Notes: generated from the sequence alone by a model not told the origin. A DNA stretch of 9,310 nucleotides from Candidatus Zhuqueibacterota bacterium (GCA_016783505.1 JADHWK010000073.1:1-9310); one strand, 5' to 3'; positions 1 to 6,810 are shown, counted from the first letter of the stretch. Numbers and translations: made by a program.

Positions 1-1023
1 CTCTTTCAAACGGTAGAAACGCCGATGGTCCTTCCCTGAAAGCTCGTCCCACTCCAGCTCATACTCCTCCAATCGTTTTTGTGACACATTCTCTTCCCTG
101 ATCGCCCGAGCGGCCACCTGACCGGCCAGCCTTCCCGCCTCCATGGCGTTAATAATTCCACCTCCGCTCATAGGGTTAGACTGATGAGCTGCATCCCCGG
201 CTAACATAAACCCGTTGGTCACCATTCTTTTCACGGGTTTATCAATGGGTACCCCACCGGCCACCATGGTAAGGATGGCCGCCCCCGGAAACCGTTTTTC
301 AACAAACTCATTTAAATAAGAAAGGGGGGAACGATTCTTCACATAATCCCCGCGGATTCCGATACCGACGTTGGCCAACCTCTCCCCTTTAGGGAAGATC
401 CAGACGTAGCCGCCCGGGGCCACTTTTTTGCCGAAGAAGAAGTCGCAAAATCGTTGGTCAATGGCGGAATGGGCTAGGGTCATCTGAGCACAGATCTCCA
501 TGTTACGAGGAGTGGTCATGGTACGCAGACCGGCCCAGCGGCCGGCACGGGACTCTACCCCATCAGCACCGATTACCACCTGAGCCCCGATCATCTGTTC
601 CCGGCCATCGTAAAGGACAGTCACCCCCTTCACCCATCCGTTTTCCCGGATTAGACCGTTCACAAAGGCCTTAGTCAATATTCGGACACCCCTGGCCGCC
701 GCTTGCCTGGCCAGCTCATAATCAAACACCTTGCGATTTAGGATATAACCCAATTCTTGGCTGTATACGGGAACCACCGTCCCATCAGGGGCGATGAACC
801 GAACCCCATCAATGCGGTTAGCAATCCAGCGGTCATCCGGTTCCATAAACTCTTTTAGCCCCTTCACCCCCACCCCCTCGGCGCACCTCACCGGAACGCC
901 TATCTCCCGGTCCTTCTCCAGAAGAAGAACGCTAACTCCCCCCTCAGCCGCTGTCCGGGCCGCCAGCAACCCCGCCGGCCCCCCGCCGACCACGATGACA
1001 TCATAAGATTCTTTGAAAACCAA
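1..1023 (-). CDS. Geranylgeranyl reductase family FAD-dependent oxidoreductase (3' end cut by window)
   Basis: This FAD flavoprotein belongs to the geranylgeranyl reductase (GGR) family, which saturates double bonds in prenyl chains of lipids, quinones or chlorophyll. 341 residues are visible and the C-terminus runs off the left edge; relatives are usually about 380-400 residues. An N-terminal dinucleotide-binding motif VIVVGGGPAG lies at residues 9-18, a PVRCAEG cysteine segment near residue 48, GADG at 152-155, the family hallmark YVWIFPKG at 206-213, and the FAD-binding motif GDAAHQSNPMSGGGI at 276-290. I chose the TTG at 1023 because a GGGAG-type ribosome site lies 6 bases upstream. An in-frame GTG at 1041 has no such site, and an ATG at 1037 is out of frame. 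The ferredoxin gene just upstream is its likely electron donor. The family call is firm; the prenyl substrate is unknown. Confidence 0.9.
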   Translation of the reverse strand, partial: MVFKESYDVIVVGGGPAGLLAARTAAEGGVSVLLLEKDREIGVPVRCAEGVGVKGLKEFMEPDDRWIANRIDGVRFIAPDGTVVPVYSQELGYILNRKVFDYELARQAAARGVRILTKAFVNGLIRENGWVKGVTVLYDGREQMIGAQVVIGADGVESRAGRWAGLRTMTTPRNMEICAQMTLAHSAIDQRFCDFFFGKKVAPGGYVWIFPKGERLANVGIGIRGDYVKNRSPLSYLNEFVEKRFPGAAILTMVAGGVPIDKPVKRMVTNGFMLAGDAAHQSNPMSGGGIINAMEAGRLAGQVAARAIREENVSQKRLEEYELEWDELSGKDHRRFYRLKE

Positions 1024-1048
1024 GGCTCTCTCCCATCCCACTCAAACT

Positions 1049-1231
1049 TTAAACCATATCTTCTTGAAAGGTCAGCGCTTCAAATGGACAGACATGAACA
1101 CAGTTCAGACAATCCGTGCAGGCTTCCTTGTCTATAACTATTTTGGCCTCATATAGTTCGATGCAATCAGCTGGACAGACGGCCACACACACCCCGCAAA
1201 AGTCACATCTTCCTTCCCTAATTTCGATCAT
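1049..1231 (-). CDS. 2[4Fe-4S] ferredoxin
   Basis: A 60-residue bacterial-type ferredoxin, a soluble low-potential electron carrier. Two complete cluster motifs CxxCxxCxxxCP are present: C9-C12-C15-C19-P and C38-C41-C44-C48-P. In this family the fourth cysteine of each motif ligates the other cluster. An extra cysteine, C23, follows the first motif. The longest open frame begins at a TTG at 1246, inside the upstream prenyltransferase gene. The ATG at 1231 is preferred because AGGTGAGG lies just before it. With this start the gene is 4 bases after the UbiA stop, implying translational coupling. It sits between a prenyltransferase and a GGR-family reductase, so it probably feeds electrons to that reductase. 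Methanosarcina has a comparable ferredoxin-GGR partnership. The pairing here is inferred from position. Confidence 0.92.
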   Translation of the reverse strand: MIEIREGRCDFCGVCVAVCPADCIELYEAKIVIDKEACTDCLNCVHVCPFEALTFQEDMV

Positions 1232-1235
1232 TTCC

Positions 1236-2201
1236 TCACCTGCCAATGACTGGATAGATCACATCAAACCGGGCCCGATAATACCATCGGGTGGCTAAAA
1301 AGACGACTCCCAGAAAAATTAAATAAATGGGAAACAATAATGAAACTAAAAAGACAAACACACGTCCGCTGGCCTGAGAAGAAATGAGAAAGGTCCTCTT
1401 GTCCTTTTTGATCAACGCCCGGACAAAAAAGGGTAAAGAAATAACGGCGGCCACAAGACAGATAGGATTGTTTTGAATCACGCTGAAAATTATTGCCAAC
1501 CCCAGCAGGCCCGTGCTTAACAGAGCGGCATTTCTCATCCCCAAAAAAAGACCAGTTGTAACGTCCCCGTTGTTTTGGTCCCCACAATTATCTGGAATGG
1601 TGGTATTCACAAAGGTCGCTCCAACCGCCAACACATAAGGTAGAGAAAACCAGAAGACCTTATGGGAATAGGGGGCTACCGTCAGCCAACCGACCAAGAA
1701 GGCTACGAAACCGTATCCCAAGGCATTAAACAATAAGTCCCAAAAGGGTCTTCCTTTGAACTTAAAAGGAGGAACACTGTATAAAACCCCCATGAAAAAG
1801 GAAACAACAAACAATAGAACCAATGGAAATGAAGAAGAGAGCATCAAAACAGTACAGATCAGCACAAGCAAAACGGTTTCTAACCTTGCTTGTTTAAGGG
1901 AAATTAAGCCTTTGGGAATAAAAAACAATTTGTCATTAATCAAGTCCGATTCCCGATCATAGATTTGATTAATTATATATATAGCTCCCATTAGCAGGGT
2001 GTAAGCCAGCCAGACGTACCACACCCTCTCCGAAAAGAAAAACCTGGTCAACTCGGGAAGGTATTCTTGGTACCATTGTAGAAATCCTGTAAAGGGAACG
2101 ACCTTCCCCTGGGTTTTCAGCCAGCCGTGATAAAATCCCAATAAAAAAAATGTCCACACCGGTATCAGGATAATCGGCCGCAGGAAGAAGAGGTAATCCA
2201 A
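1236..2201 (-). CDS. UbiA-family membrane prenyltransferase (start codon uncertain)
   Basis: An integral membrane prenyltransferase that moves a polyprenyl group from its diphosphate to an acceptor. It shows about eight or nine hydrophobic segments and both aspartate-rich motifs. The first is NxxxDxxxD at N78-D82-D86 (NQIYDRESD). The second is a D204/D208/D213 cluster (DNCGDQNNGDVTT). YSVPPFKFKGRP at 141-152 matches the family's YSxPPxRxK loop. The segment after motif 1 reads KLFFIPKG instead of the common RPIPSG, so it is a divergent member and acceptor specificity (glycerol phosphate, quinone precursor or other) cannot be assigned. The only conventional start is TTG 2201, but the strong GGAGGT site lies about 33 bases upstream and the frame stays open to 2240. 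The true protein may therefore be 8-10 residues longer. It is followed closely by ferredoxin and a GGR-family reductase. Confidence 0.88.
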   Translation of the reverse strand: MDYLFFLRPIILIPVWTFFLLGFYHGWLKTQGKVVPFTGFLQWYQEYLPELTRFFFSERVWYVWLAYTLLMGAIYIINQIYDRESDLINDKLFFIPKGLISLKQARLETVLLVLICTVLMLSSSFPLVLLFVVSFFMGVLYSVPPFKFKGRPFWDLLFNALGYGFVAFLVGWLTVAPYSHKVFWFSLPYVLAVGATFVNTTIPDNCGDQNNGDVTTGLFLGMRNAALLSTGLLGLAIIFSVIQNNPICLVAAVISLPFFVRALIKKDKRTFLISSQASGRVFVFLVSLLFPIYLIFLGVVFLATRWYYRARFDVIYPVIGR

Positions 2202-2234
2202 ACACGCCAGAAATTTCTTTTTGATAGGAATTCT

Positions 2235-2240
2235 ACCTCC
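2235..2240 (-). promoter_or_regulatory. Strong Shine-Dalgarno site upstream of the UbiA gene
   Basis: Minus-strand GGAGGT directly follows an in-frame TAA at 2243-2241. The next in-frame codons downstream include ATT (2231), ATC (2225) and CTG (2210), before the first TTG (2201). No ATG or GTG in this frame lies within normal distance of the site. This suggests initiation at a rare codon, or a sequence error. Confidence 0.6.
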
Positions 2241-2263
2241 TTAAACAGAATTACTGTACAATC

Positions 2264-2728
2264 TCAATCTAAGGCGAAAACCAAACCAATTCCTAAACCC
2301 ATACCAACGACATCGGTCACCAGATCTTTCCAACTGGCATTATGTCTGTTGGGATGTTTAGCGTCATAGCACTCTTTGGCCACCCCTAAGGTGAGGGTAA
2401 AACCGGCACTAAAATAAAGGGTCCCCTCCGGGGTATTATGGAATTGATAGCGGTAGACGTAATAACTGGTGGAGGACAGAAGTGCACTGACCCCCAAGTG
2501 CAGGGCCTTATCCCAGGCCAGCCATTTATCCTCCGGTGGGGTCTTGGGTTTTAAAAATGATTTTATCCAAACGCAAATGGTACTAGCAACAGGGTAGTCA
2601 ATCCCTTTACCCGTAGTTGCTGCTCCTACCGACTCGCCTGAGGAAACAGGCAGAGCGAACCCCTCAGAAGCGAAAAAAAGAGCAACTGATAATAATAATA
2701 AAAGATAAAAGAATCTCGATAAAAACAT
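2264..2728 (-). CDS. Small exported DUF2279/YfiM-like protein
   Basis: A 154-residue protein with an N-terminal hydrophobic signal sequence (residues 1-25) and probable membrane-embedded helices after residue 75. The conserved pattern is DKxxH at D73-H77, GxxKExxD at G115-D122 (GVAKECYD), and SWKDLVTDVVG at 132-142. This resembles the DUF2279/YfiM group of periplasmic or membrane-associated proteins, whose function is not established. The ATG at 2728 lies 4 bases after the stop of the HD-domain gene and has only a weak ribosome site, so it is probably translated by coupling. The UbiA gene follows after about 30-60 bases, so this protein may be co-transcribed with the prenyl-lipid module, but nothing links it functionally. 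The family assignment is by motif memory and moderate in confidence. Confidence 0.75.
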   Translation of the reverse strand: MFLSRFFYLLLLLSVALFFASEGFALPVSSGESVGAATTGKGIDYPVASTICVWIKSFLKPKTPPEDKWLAWDKALHLGVSALLSSTSYYVYRYQFHNTPEGTLYFSAGFTLTLGVAKECYDAKHPNRHNASWKDLVTDVVGMGLGIGLVFALD

Positions 2729-2732
2729 ATAT

Positions 2733-3281
2733 TTATAACCCTAACTCTTTATCAATGGATTGCATGGCCTTCAGGGATAGGTTCAAAAACGCATCTAAGT
2801 CGAGCCCCAACTTCTGACAATCGGACATCTGTTCCCGGCTGGCCCCGGCGGCAAATCTTTTTTCTTTAAATCGTCTTTTCAGAAAACTGATGTCGAGGTT
2901 CTTCAGCTTTTTCGAAGGGTGCATCAGGGCGCAGGCCACGATGAACCCCGTTAGGGGATCCACGGCCCACAGCGCCCAGTCCATGCGACTTCGGGGCTCG
3001 GCCTTTTGGTTATGGCATTTTATCGCATGAATAATATCCCCACTTATTCCCTTCTCTGAAAGAATATCGGCGGTAATCAGGGTGTGGTGGTCGGGGTCGT
3101 CTACGGTCTGATCATAGTCTAAATCATGAAGGAGACCGGTTAACTCCCACGTAGAGACGTCTTCATCGAAATGCCCAGCCAGGGCACCCATCACCGTTTC
3201 GACAGCCAACATATGTTTGATCAGGTTTTTGTTGGAAACCTTCTCTTTTACTAAAATCAGCGCCTCCGCTCTCGATAACAT
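2733..3281 (-). CDS. HD-domain metal-dependent phosphohydrolase
   Basis: A 182-residue stand-alone HD-domain protein. The metal-binding signature H...HD...D is complete: H23 (KHMLAVE), H52-D53 in GLLHDLDYD, and D108 (WAVDPLTG). Additional histidines at 65-66 (DPDHHT), 85 and 90 are typical of HDIG-type domains. HD proteins hydrolyse phosphate esters of nucleotides or related compounds; the substrate cannot be read from the sequence. The start is well supported: AGGAGG lies 4 bases before the ATG at 3281. The gene begins about 85 bases after the transporter stop and ends 4 bases before the DUF2279-like gene, so those two form a tight pair. No regulatory output domain is present. Confidence 0.88.
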   Translation of the reverse strand: MLSRAEALILVKEKVSNKNLIKHMLAVETVMGALAGHFDEDVSTWELTGLLHDLDYDQTVDDPDHHTLITADILSEKGISGDIIHAIKCHNQKAEPRSRMDWALWAVDPLTGFIVACALMHPSKKLKNLDISFLKRRFKEKRFAAGASREQMSDCQKLGLDLDAFLNLSLKAMQSIDKELGL

Positions 3282-3366
3282 AGATCCTCCTAAAAACCTA
3301 GGGCTTAAAATAACCTTTATTTTCGGATCAGACTATCTGATTTTTGTCGTAGTCCTGTGTACCCGC

Positions 3367-4716
3367 TCAGATTTTACCGGCAATTCCCGCCATTAAGGTG
3401 ATGAGGATAAACACCGAGGAGATAATCAGGATGATCCTCACTGCTGGGGGCTTCAGTGGGAAATGAGAATAGCCGGACCGGATTTCCTCCACCAATCCTT
3501 CCGGCCCCCAGACCCAGGCGATGAACAGGGCCACCAATAACCCCCCGATGGGCAACATATATTTGAAGGACAAATAGTCCATAAAGTCAAAAAAGGTTTT
3601 CCCCAGAAATACAGTTACCCCTTCCATCACTCCATAGGAGAGGGACGCCGGCACCCCCAATAGGAAAATAGCCCCTCCAAAAACCAGGGTCGCCCGCTTC
3701 CGCGACCATCCCTTTTCATCCACAAAGTAGGCGGTGACTACCTCCATTAAGGAGACAGCCGAGGTTAAGGCGGCGATAGCGAGGAGCACAAAAAAGAGAA
3801 CACCGAAGAGGAATCCACCGGGCATGCGGGTAAAGACAGCCGGTAGTACGTGAAATACCAGTCCTGGCCCTGCTGCCGGGTTGAGTCCCATGGCAAAAAC
3901 AGCGGAGAAAATAGCCACCCCTGCCACCAGGGCGATAAGGGTGTCCAAAATCACGATAGCAAAGGCTGCTGAGATAAGGTTAGCACCCTTGGACAAATAA
4001 CTCCCATAGGTGATCATTGCCCCCATGCCCAAGCTCAAGGTGAAGAAGGCATGTCCAAGGGCAACTAAAATGGCGTCACCGGTCAATTTACTAAAATCGG
4101 GCTTCATCAAAAAAATCAGTCCTGCCTTTGACCCGGGCAAACTAATCCCCCGGATAACCAAAGCCAACAGGATGATCACCAGGGTGGGCATCAGGATTTT
4201 ACACCACTTTTCGATCCCCTCCTTTACCCCTTTGATTACGATTAACACCGTCAGACCCATAAACAGGGCATGATACCCCAGCGGGATCCATGTGCCCCCG
4301 GAAAATTCTTCAAAATGGCGACCAGCCTCGGCGGGATCGTGAAATTGGGAAAAGGTCCCGGTAACGGCTTTTACGATGTAACCAATCGTCCAACCCGCCA
4401 CCACACTGTAGTAAGAGAGAATCACAAAACCGCTGGCCACTCCCAGGGTGCCGGCTAAAAACCAGTAGCCGGTGGGACGAAGGGTAAGGTAGGCCCCGAC
4501 AGGGTTTTTCTGGGTACGGCGACCGAGGACAAACTCAGCCACCATGATGGGCATCCCTACCAGAATGATTGACAACAGGTAGACGAGGATAAAGGCCGCC
4601 CCCCCGTACATTCCGGTAACAAAGGGAAACTTCCAGACATTACCCAATCCCACCGCTGACCCAGCCGCCGCCAGCACAAAACCAAATTTTGATCCCCAAT
4701 GCTCCCGGACCGCCAT
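3367..4716 (-). CDS. Sodium-dependent amino-acid transporter, SLC6/NSS (SNF) family
   Basis: A 449-residue polytopic transporter with about 11 transmembrane helices, similar in length to the bacterial family member MhsT. Helix 1 carries the family signature GSAVGLGNVWKFP. G19, A21, V22 and N26 align with the LeuT sodium-site residues G20, A22, V23 and N27. The unwound helix 6 reads HAFFTLSLGMGAMITYGSY, matching the LeuT FFTLSLGFG region. Helix 8 has AxxTS at A315-T318-S319, the rest of the Na2 site. Family members import amino acids or related amines with sodium; the substrate is not predictable here. The frame can begin at GTG 4722, but ATG 4716 is better because AAGGGG lies 5 bases upstream of it and the GTG falls inside that site. 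It follows the DUF5683-like gene after about 48 bases. Confidence 0.94.
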   Translation of the reverse strand: MAVREHWGSKFGFVLAAAGSAVGLGNVWKFPFVTGMYGGAAFILVYLLSIILVGMPIMVAEFVLGRRTQKNPVGAYLTLRPTGYWFLAGTLGVASGFVILSYYSVVAGWTIGYIVKAVTGTFSQFHDPAEAGRHFEEFSGGTWIPLGYHALFMGLTVLIVIKGVKEGIEKWCKILMPTLVIILLALVIRGISLPGSKAGLIFLMKPDFSKLTGDAILVALGHAFFTLSLGMGAMITYGSYLSKGANLISAAFAIVILDTLIALVAGVAIFSAVFAMGLNPAAGPGLVFHVLPAVFTRMPGGFLFGVLFFVLLAIAALTSAVSLMEVVTAYFVDEKGWSRKRATLVFGGAIFLLGVPASLSYGVMEGVTVFLGKTFFDFMDYLSFKYMLPIGGLLVALFIAWVWGPEGLVEEIRSGYSHFPLKPPAVRIILIISSVFILITLMAGIAGKI

Positions 4717-4764
4717 AGACACCCCTTAAAATCACCCATACCGTTTCCCGATTGTTCTTATTGA

Positions 4765-5628
4765 TTACCAACGAAGGCTTACCGAAATTACCGGACAATC
4801 GGTTAATTTTAAGTTAAAACTTAAATTTCCACTGGTATCAAAGTCTAAAAGATGGGCGTCCACATAAGCATCCCCCATAGAAACCAATATCGTACCCACC
4901 AACCACCATGAGGATTTCTTTAACAACTCCTCATACTCTATCTTCCTGGCCCCATAGTAGGCAGACACAATTGGAACACTGTCCATAAAATCCATCTCTT
5001 TTTGATGGTACTCATCGTATCTTACCTTTGAAAGGATAATTCGGTAAATCAAATAGCCCTCGAAGGTGAAGAACAATGATCCTTTCGCCAGCTTTTTGTT
5101 ATACCATTGACCCCAGCCGGGAAAAACCATGGATCGAATTAAGGCTCCCCTGGGGGATCCCATCCCTGCGGGTGCGGCTGGTGACCCGCTCTCCGCCCCT
5201 ATCTTCTGCCTGCCCCCCTCGTAGGCATCCAAAAAGTTCGCCACATGCAGGCCCCCTGTCCACCAGATGAATTTGTTGCGGTCATCGTAATAATAATTTT
5301 TCTCATAAATCAGATAGGGATCTGAATTCGTATTGATCTTCCTGACGACATCCAGATAGCGTTGATTTTGCAGATAAAATCCGGAAAACAACATGATTTC
5401 GGACCCCAGGATGATAAGACCCTTAAGCTTTTGTCCATTGGCCCATTGTCCCCAGCCTGGTATAAAAAGGGAGCGCCACAGAGCGCTTTTGGGTGGGGTT
5501 GGGTAATCCTTCTGATGGGAATCATTCCTAACCTTTCCCGGACAGGGGAGAGTAAAGAAAACAGTTATAAGAAGTACCACCCACCATTTCGCCGCTATAT
5601 TAATGGGTCTTTTCAAATTCTGATTCAA
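4765..5628 (-). CDS. Tandem DUF5683-like membrane protein
   Basis: A 287-residue protein with an N-terminal signal or anchor segment (about 14-30) and two homologous halves. Half 1 starts SALWRSLFIPGWGQWANGQ (48-66). Half 2 starts GALIRSMVFPGWGQWYNKK (161-179). Each continues with a hydrophobic segment, a tyrosine/charged region, a WW-containing segment, and then DAYEGG (134-139) or DAYVDAHL (253-260). The PGWGQ(W/I)YN motif is typical of DUF5683, a family common in Bacteroidota and relatives and of unknown function. The last 20 residues look like beta strands. The start is uncertain: the frame offers TTG 5628 and TTG 5616, neither with a visible ribosome site, and no ATG before residue 79. 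The envelope location is inferred from the signal segment. Confidence 0.8.
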   Translation of the reverse strand: MNQNLKRPINIAAKWWVVLLITVFFTLPCPGKVRNDSHQKDYPTPPKSALWRSLFIPGWGQWANGQKLKGLIILGSEIMLFSGFYLQNQRYLDVVRKINTNSDPYLIYEKNYYYDDRNKFIWWTGGLHVANFLDAYEGGRQKIGAESGSPAAPAGMGSPRGALIRSMVFPGWGQWYNKKLAKGSLFFTFEGYLIYRIILSKVRYDEYHQKEMDFMDSVPIVSAYYGARKIEYEELLKKSSWWLVGTILVSMGDAYVDAHLLDFDTSGNLSFNLKLTDCPVISVSLRW

Positions 5629-5682
5629 TAACAGTGAAATTTGAAAATTTATGATGCTATTTTTACAACCGCTCTAAAGAAC

Positions 5683-5725
5683 GGTTCTGGTTAGGTAATG
5701 GTTAAAGAAAGCTCGAACCAGAACC
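5683..5725. repeat. 10-bp perfect inverted repeat with 23-base spacer
   Basis: GGTTCTGGTT at 5683-5692 is the exact reverse complement of AACCAGAACC at 5716-5725. It lies 55-97 bases upstream of the DUF5683-like start. A 6-bp hairpin, CTATCT-TC-AGATAG (5725-5738), abuts its distal arm. It could be a leader RNA structure or a two-half-site operator. No function is established. Confidence 0.6.
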
Positions 5726-5898
5726 TATCTTCAGATAGTTTAAGCCCCCAAACTCTAAACCTATTCGCCTTACTATTTTTTACGTATGTTTTTCAATCCG
5801 TTTTAACTTCGGAATCATCCAAAATAAAACACATTCCTCAAGCTGCTTGTGATGAACCACTATATTCGGAAAATTTATTGAGGCTTACAAATAAATCG

Positions 5899-5912
5899 GT
5901 CAGGCGCCCGAC
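5899..5912 (-). terminator. Weak candidate terminator after ridA
   Basis: The minus-strand GTCGGGCGCCTGAC folds into a short GC-rich hairpin with one G-U pair. It is followed by a T-rich but interrupted tract (CGATTTATTTGT). It lies 54 bases past the ridA stop. The loop is tight and the T-run is poor, so this is only a candidate. Confidence 0.3.
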
Positions 5913-5965
5913 TGAGGGGTGAAATTCCGAAACCTGATTAAACTGCCCCAGGGATCCCCCAGCTT

Positions 5966-6355
5966 TCACCGGAGGGCTATGCATTCGATTTCCACCAGCA
6001 CATCCTTGGGCAACCTGGATACTTCCACCGCCGAACGAGCCGGGGGATTGGTGGGAAAATATTCCCCGTAAACCCGGTTCATCTCGGGGAAATCATCCAT
6101 GTTTTTCAAAAAAACCGTGGTCTTCACTACTCGGTCGAGGTCAGAACCCCCGGCGATCAGTACCGCCTTGAGGTTCTCCAGCACCCGCTTTGTCTGTTCT
6201 ACGATGCCCCCACCCACCAACTGGCCCTTGGGGTCAATGGGGATCTGACCGGCGGTAAAAATGAAATTGCCGGTTACTGTCCCCTGGCTATAAGGCCCGA
6301 TCACCTCTGGGGCATTGGGAGTAGAAATAACTGATTTTTCTATCGAATGCTTCAT
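5966..6355 (-). CDS. ridA: RidA-family enamine/imine deaminase
   Basis: A 129-residue protein of the RidA (YjgF/YER057c/UK114) family. These soluble trimers hydrolyse reactive enamine/imine intermediates, such as 2-aminoacrylate released by PLP enzymes, to ketoacids and ammonia. Diagnostic features are GPYSQG at 20-25, FTAGQIP at 33-39, the substrate-carboxylate arginine R107 in [10 protein letters not shown], and E122 in the C-terminal signature VLVEIECIA. The arginine marks the catalytically active RidA subgroup. Length is typical for the family. The ATG at 6355 has a GGGG ribosome site 5 bases upstream. It lies 95 bases after a small membrane-protein gene and may share its transcript. The family is certain; the physiological substrate is inferred from the family. 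Confidence 0.95.
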   Translation of the reverse strand: MKHSIEKSVISTPNAPEVIGPYSQGTVTGNFIFTAGQIPIDPKGQLVGGGIVEQTKRVLENLKAVLIAGGSDLDRVVKTTVFLKNMDDFPEMNRVYGEYFPTNPPARSAVEVSRLPKDVLVEIECIALR

Positions 6356-6450
6356 AAGAGCCCCAACTAACGATTACTTCGCTGTTTAATGAACACATTG
6401 ACCGGATGGTTGTCCGAAAAACCAAGAATAAGCCCCATATAAGTCTAGAG

Positions 6451-6636
6451 CTATTCAATATCTTCATAGTCAGCATCTTCTACATCTTCATCTTTTAAAT
6501 CCAAAGATTCTTTTCCCTTCGGCTTTCCCCGGACAGGGAATTCCCCCTTTAGGTGTCGCCAAAAGTTCTTCAAAAATCGGTAAAGCAGATAAAACAAAAG
6601 AAACAGTACGATCAGCCTAATGAGTCTGGCAAGCAT
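6451..6636 (-). CDS. Small single-span membrane protein with acidic tail
   Basis: A 61-residue predicted protein with a hydrophobic segment at residues 4-22 (LIRLIVLFLLFYLLYRFL), a basic stretch at 23-44 and a strongly acidic C-terminus, SLDLKDEDVEDADYEDIE. The basic region after the helix suggests the tail lies in the cytoplasm by the positive-inside rule. The tail loosely resembles the DADFEEV-type ends of DnaK proteins and other small bacterial membrane proteins, and may be a protein-docking tail; this is only a resemblance. I recognise no family. The ATG at 6636 has weak ribosome-site options (AGG 11 bases upstream, AGAG adjacent). Regular organisation (helix, basic, acidic) and position upstream of ridA support a real gene, but it is not proven. 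Confidence 0.6.
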   Translation of the reverse strand: MLARLIRLIVLFLLFYLLYRFLKNFWRHLKGEFPVRGKPKGKESLDLKDEDVEDADYEDIE

Positions 6637-6687
6637 CTCTTTATTAACCTAATCATCAGTAAATCACAATGATGCTAAGAAGCTTGT

Positions 6688-6800
6688 AAATTGCCAAAAT
6701 TGCCATAAGTTCAAAAATTGCCAAAATTATTGAAGTTTAGGCATTTTTTGAAATTTTTAAAATTTAGGCAATCTTTGAACTCTTTAAAATTCAGGCAATT
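6688..6800. repeat. Degenerate AT-rich 27-bp tandem repeat
   Basis: AAATTGCCAAAATT occurs at 6688-6701 and again at 6715-6728, exactly 27 bases apart. A second 27-base unit follows at 6736-6762 and 6763-6789, both beginning TTTAGGCA and ending TTTAAAA. A partial third copy (TTCAGGCAAT) starts at 6790. The left units contain TTGCC and the right units GGCAA, so the two halves are also loosely inverted relative to each other. It lies between the deoxynucleoside kinase stop (6811) and the small membrane protein. Confidence 0.65.
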
Positions 6801-6810
6801 CTGTATAGTT

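Larger units (their letters stand above)
5629..5965. other. 337-base gene-free stretch between ridA and the DUF5683-like gene
   Basis: No credible gene was found on either strand. A plus-strand 74-codon frame at 5698-5922 has no good ribosome site and no family-like features. The stretch holds a 10-bp inverted repeat (5683-5725), a small CTATCT/AGATAG hairpin (5725-5738) and a GC-rich imperfect hairpin near the ridA end (5899-5912). It should contain the ridA terminator and the promoter of the DUF5683-like gene. I could not identify a convincing -35/-10 pair on the minus strand. Confidence 0.6.

Noticed and set aside
1264-1587. Minus-strand 107-codon frame overlapping the prenyltransferase
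   Set aside because: An alternative frame inside the UbiA gene, whose own frame carries the diagnostic motifs; this frame has no family features.
3327-3345. ATCAGA-CTA-TCTGAT hairpin followed by T-run on the plus strand
   Set aside because: It would terminate plus-strand transcription, where no gene exists. The stem is AT-rich with a 3-base loop, and no T-run follows it on the gene strand.
5698-5922. Plus-strand 74-codon frame in the 337-base gap
   Set aside because: No proper ribosome site, no recognisable motif, opposite in direction to every supported gene, and it runs through hairpins and AT-rich non-coding-like sequence.
6402-6420. CGGA...TCCG short hairpin upstream of ridA
   Set aside because: Only a 4-bp stem, with no T-run after it on the minus strand and no promoter-like partner; this is expected by chance.
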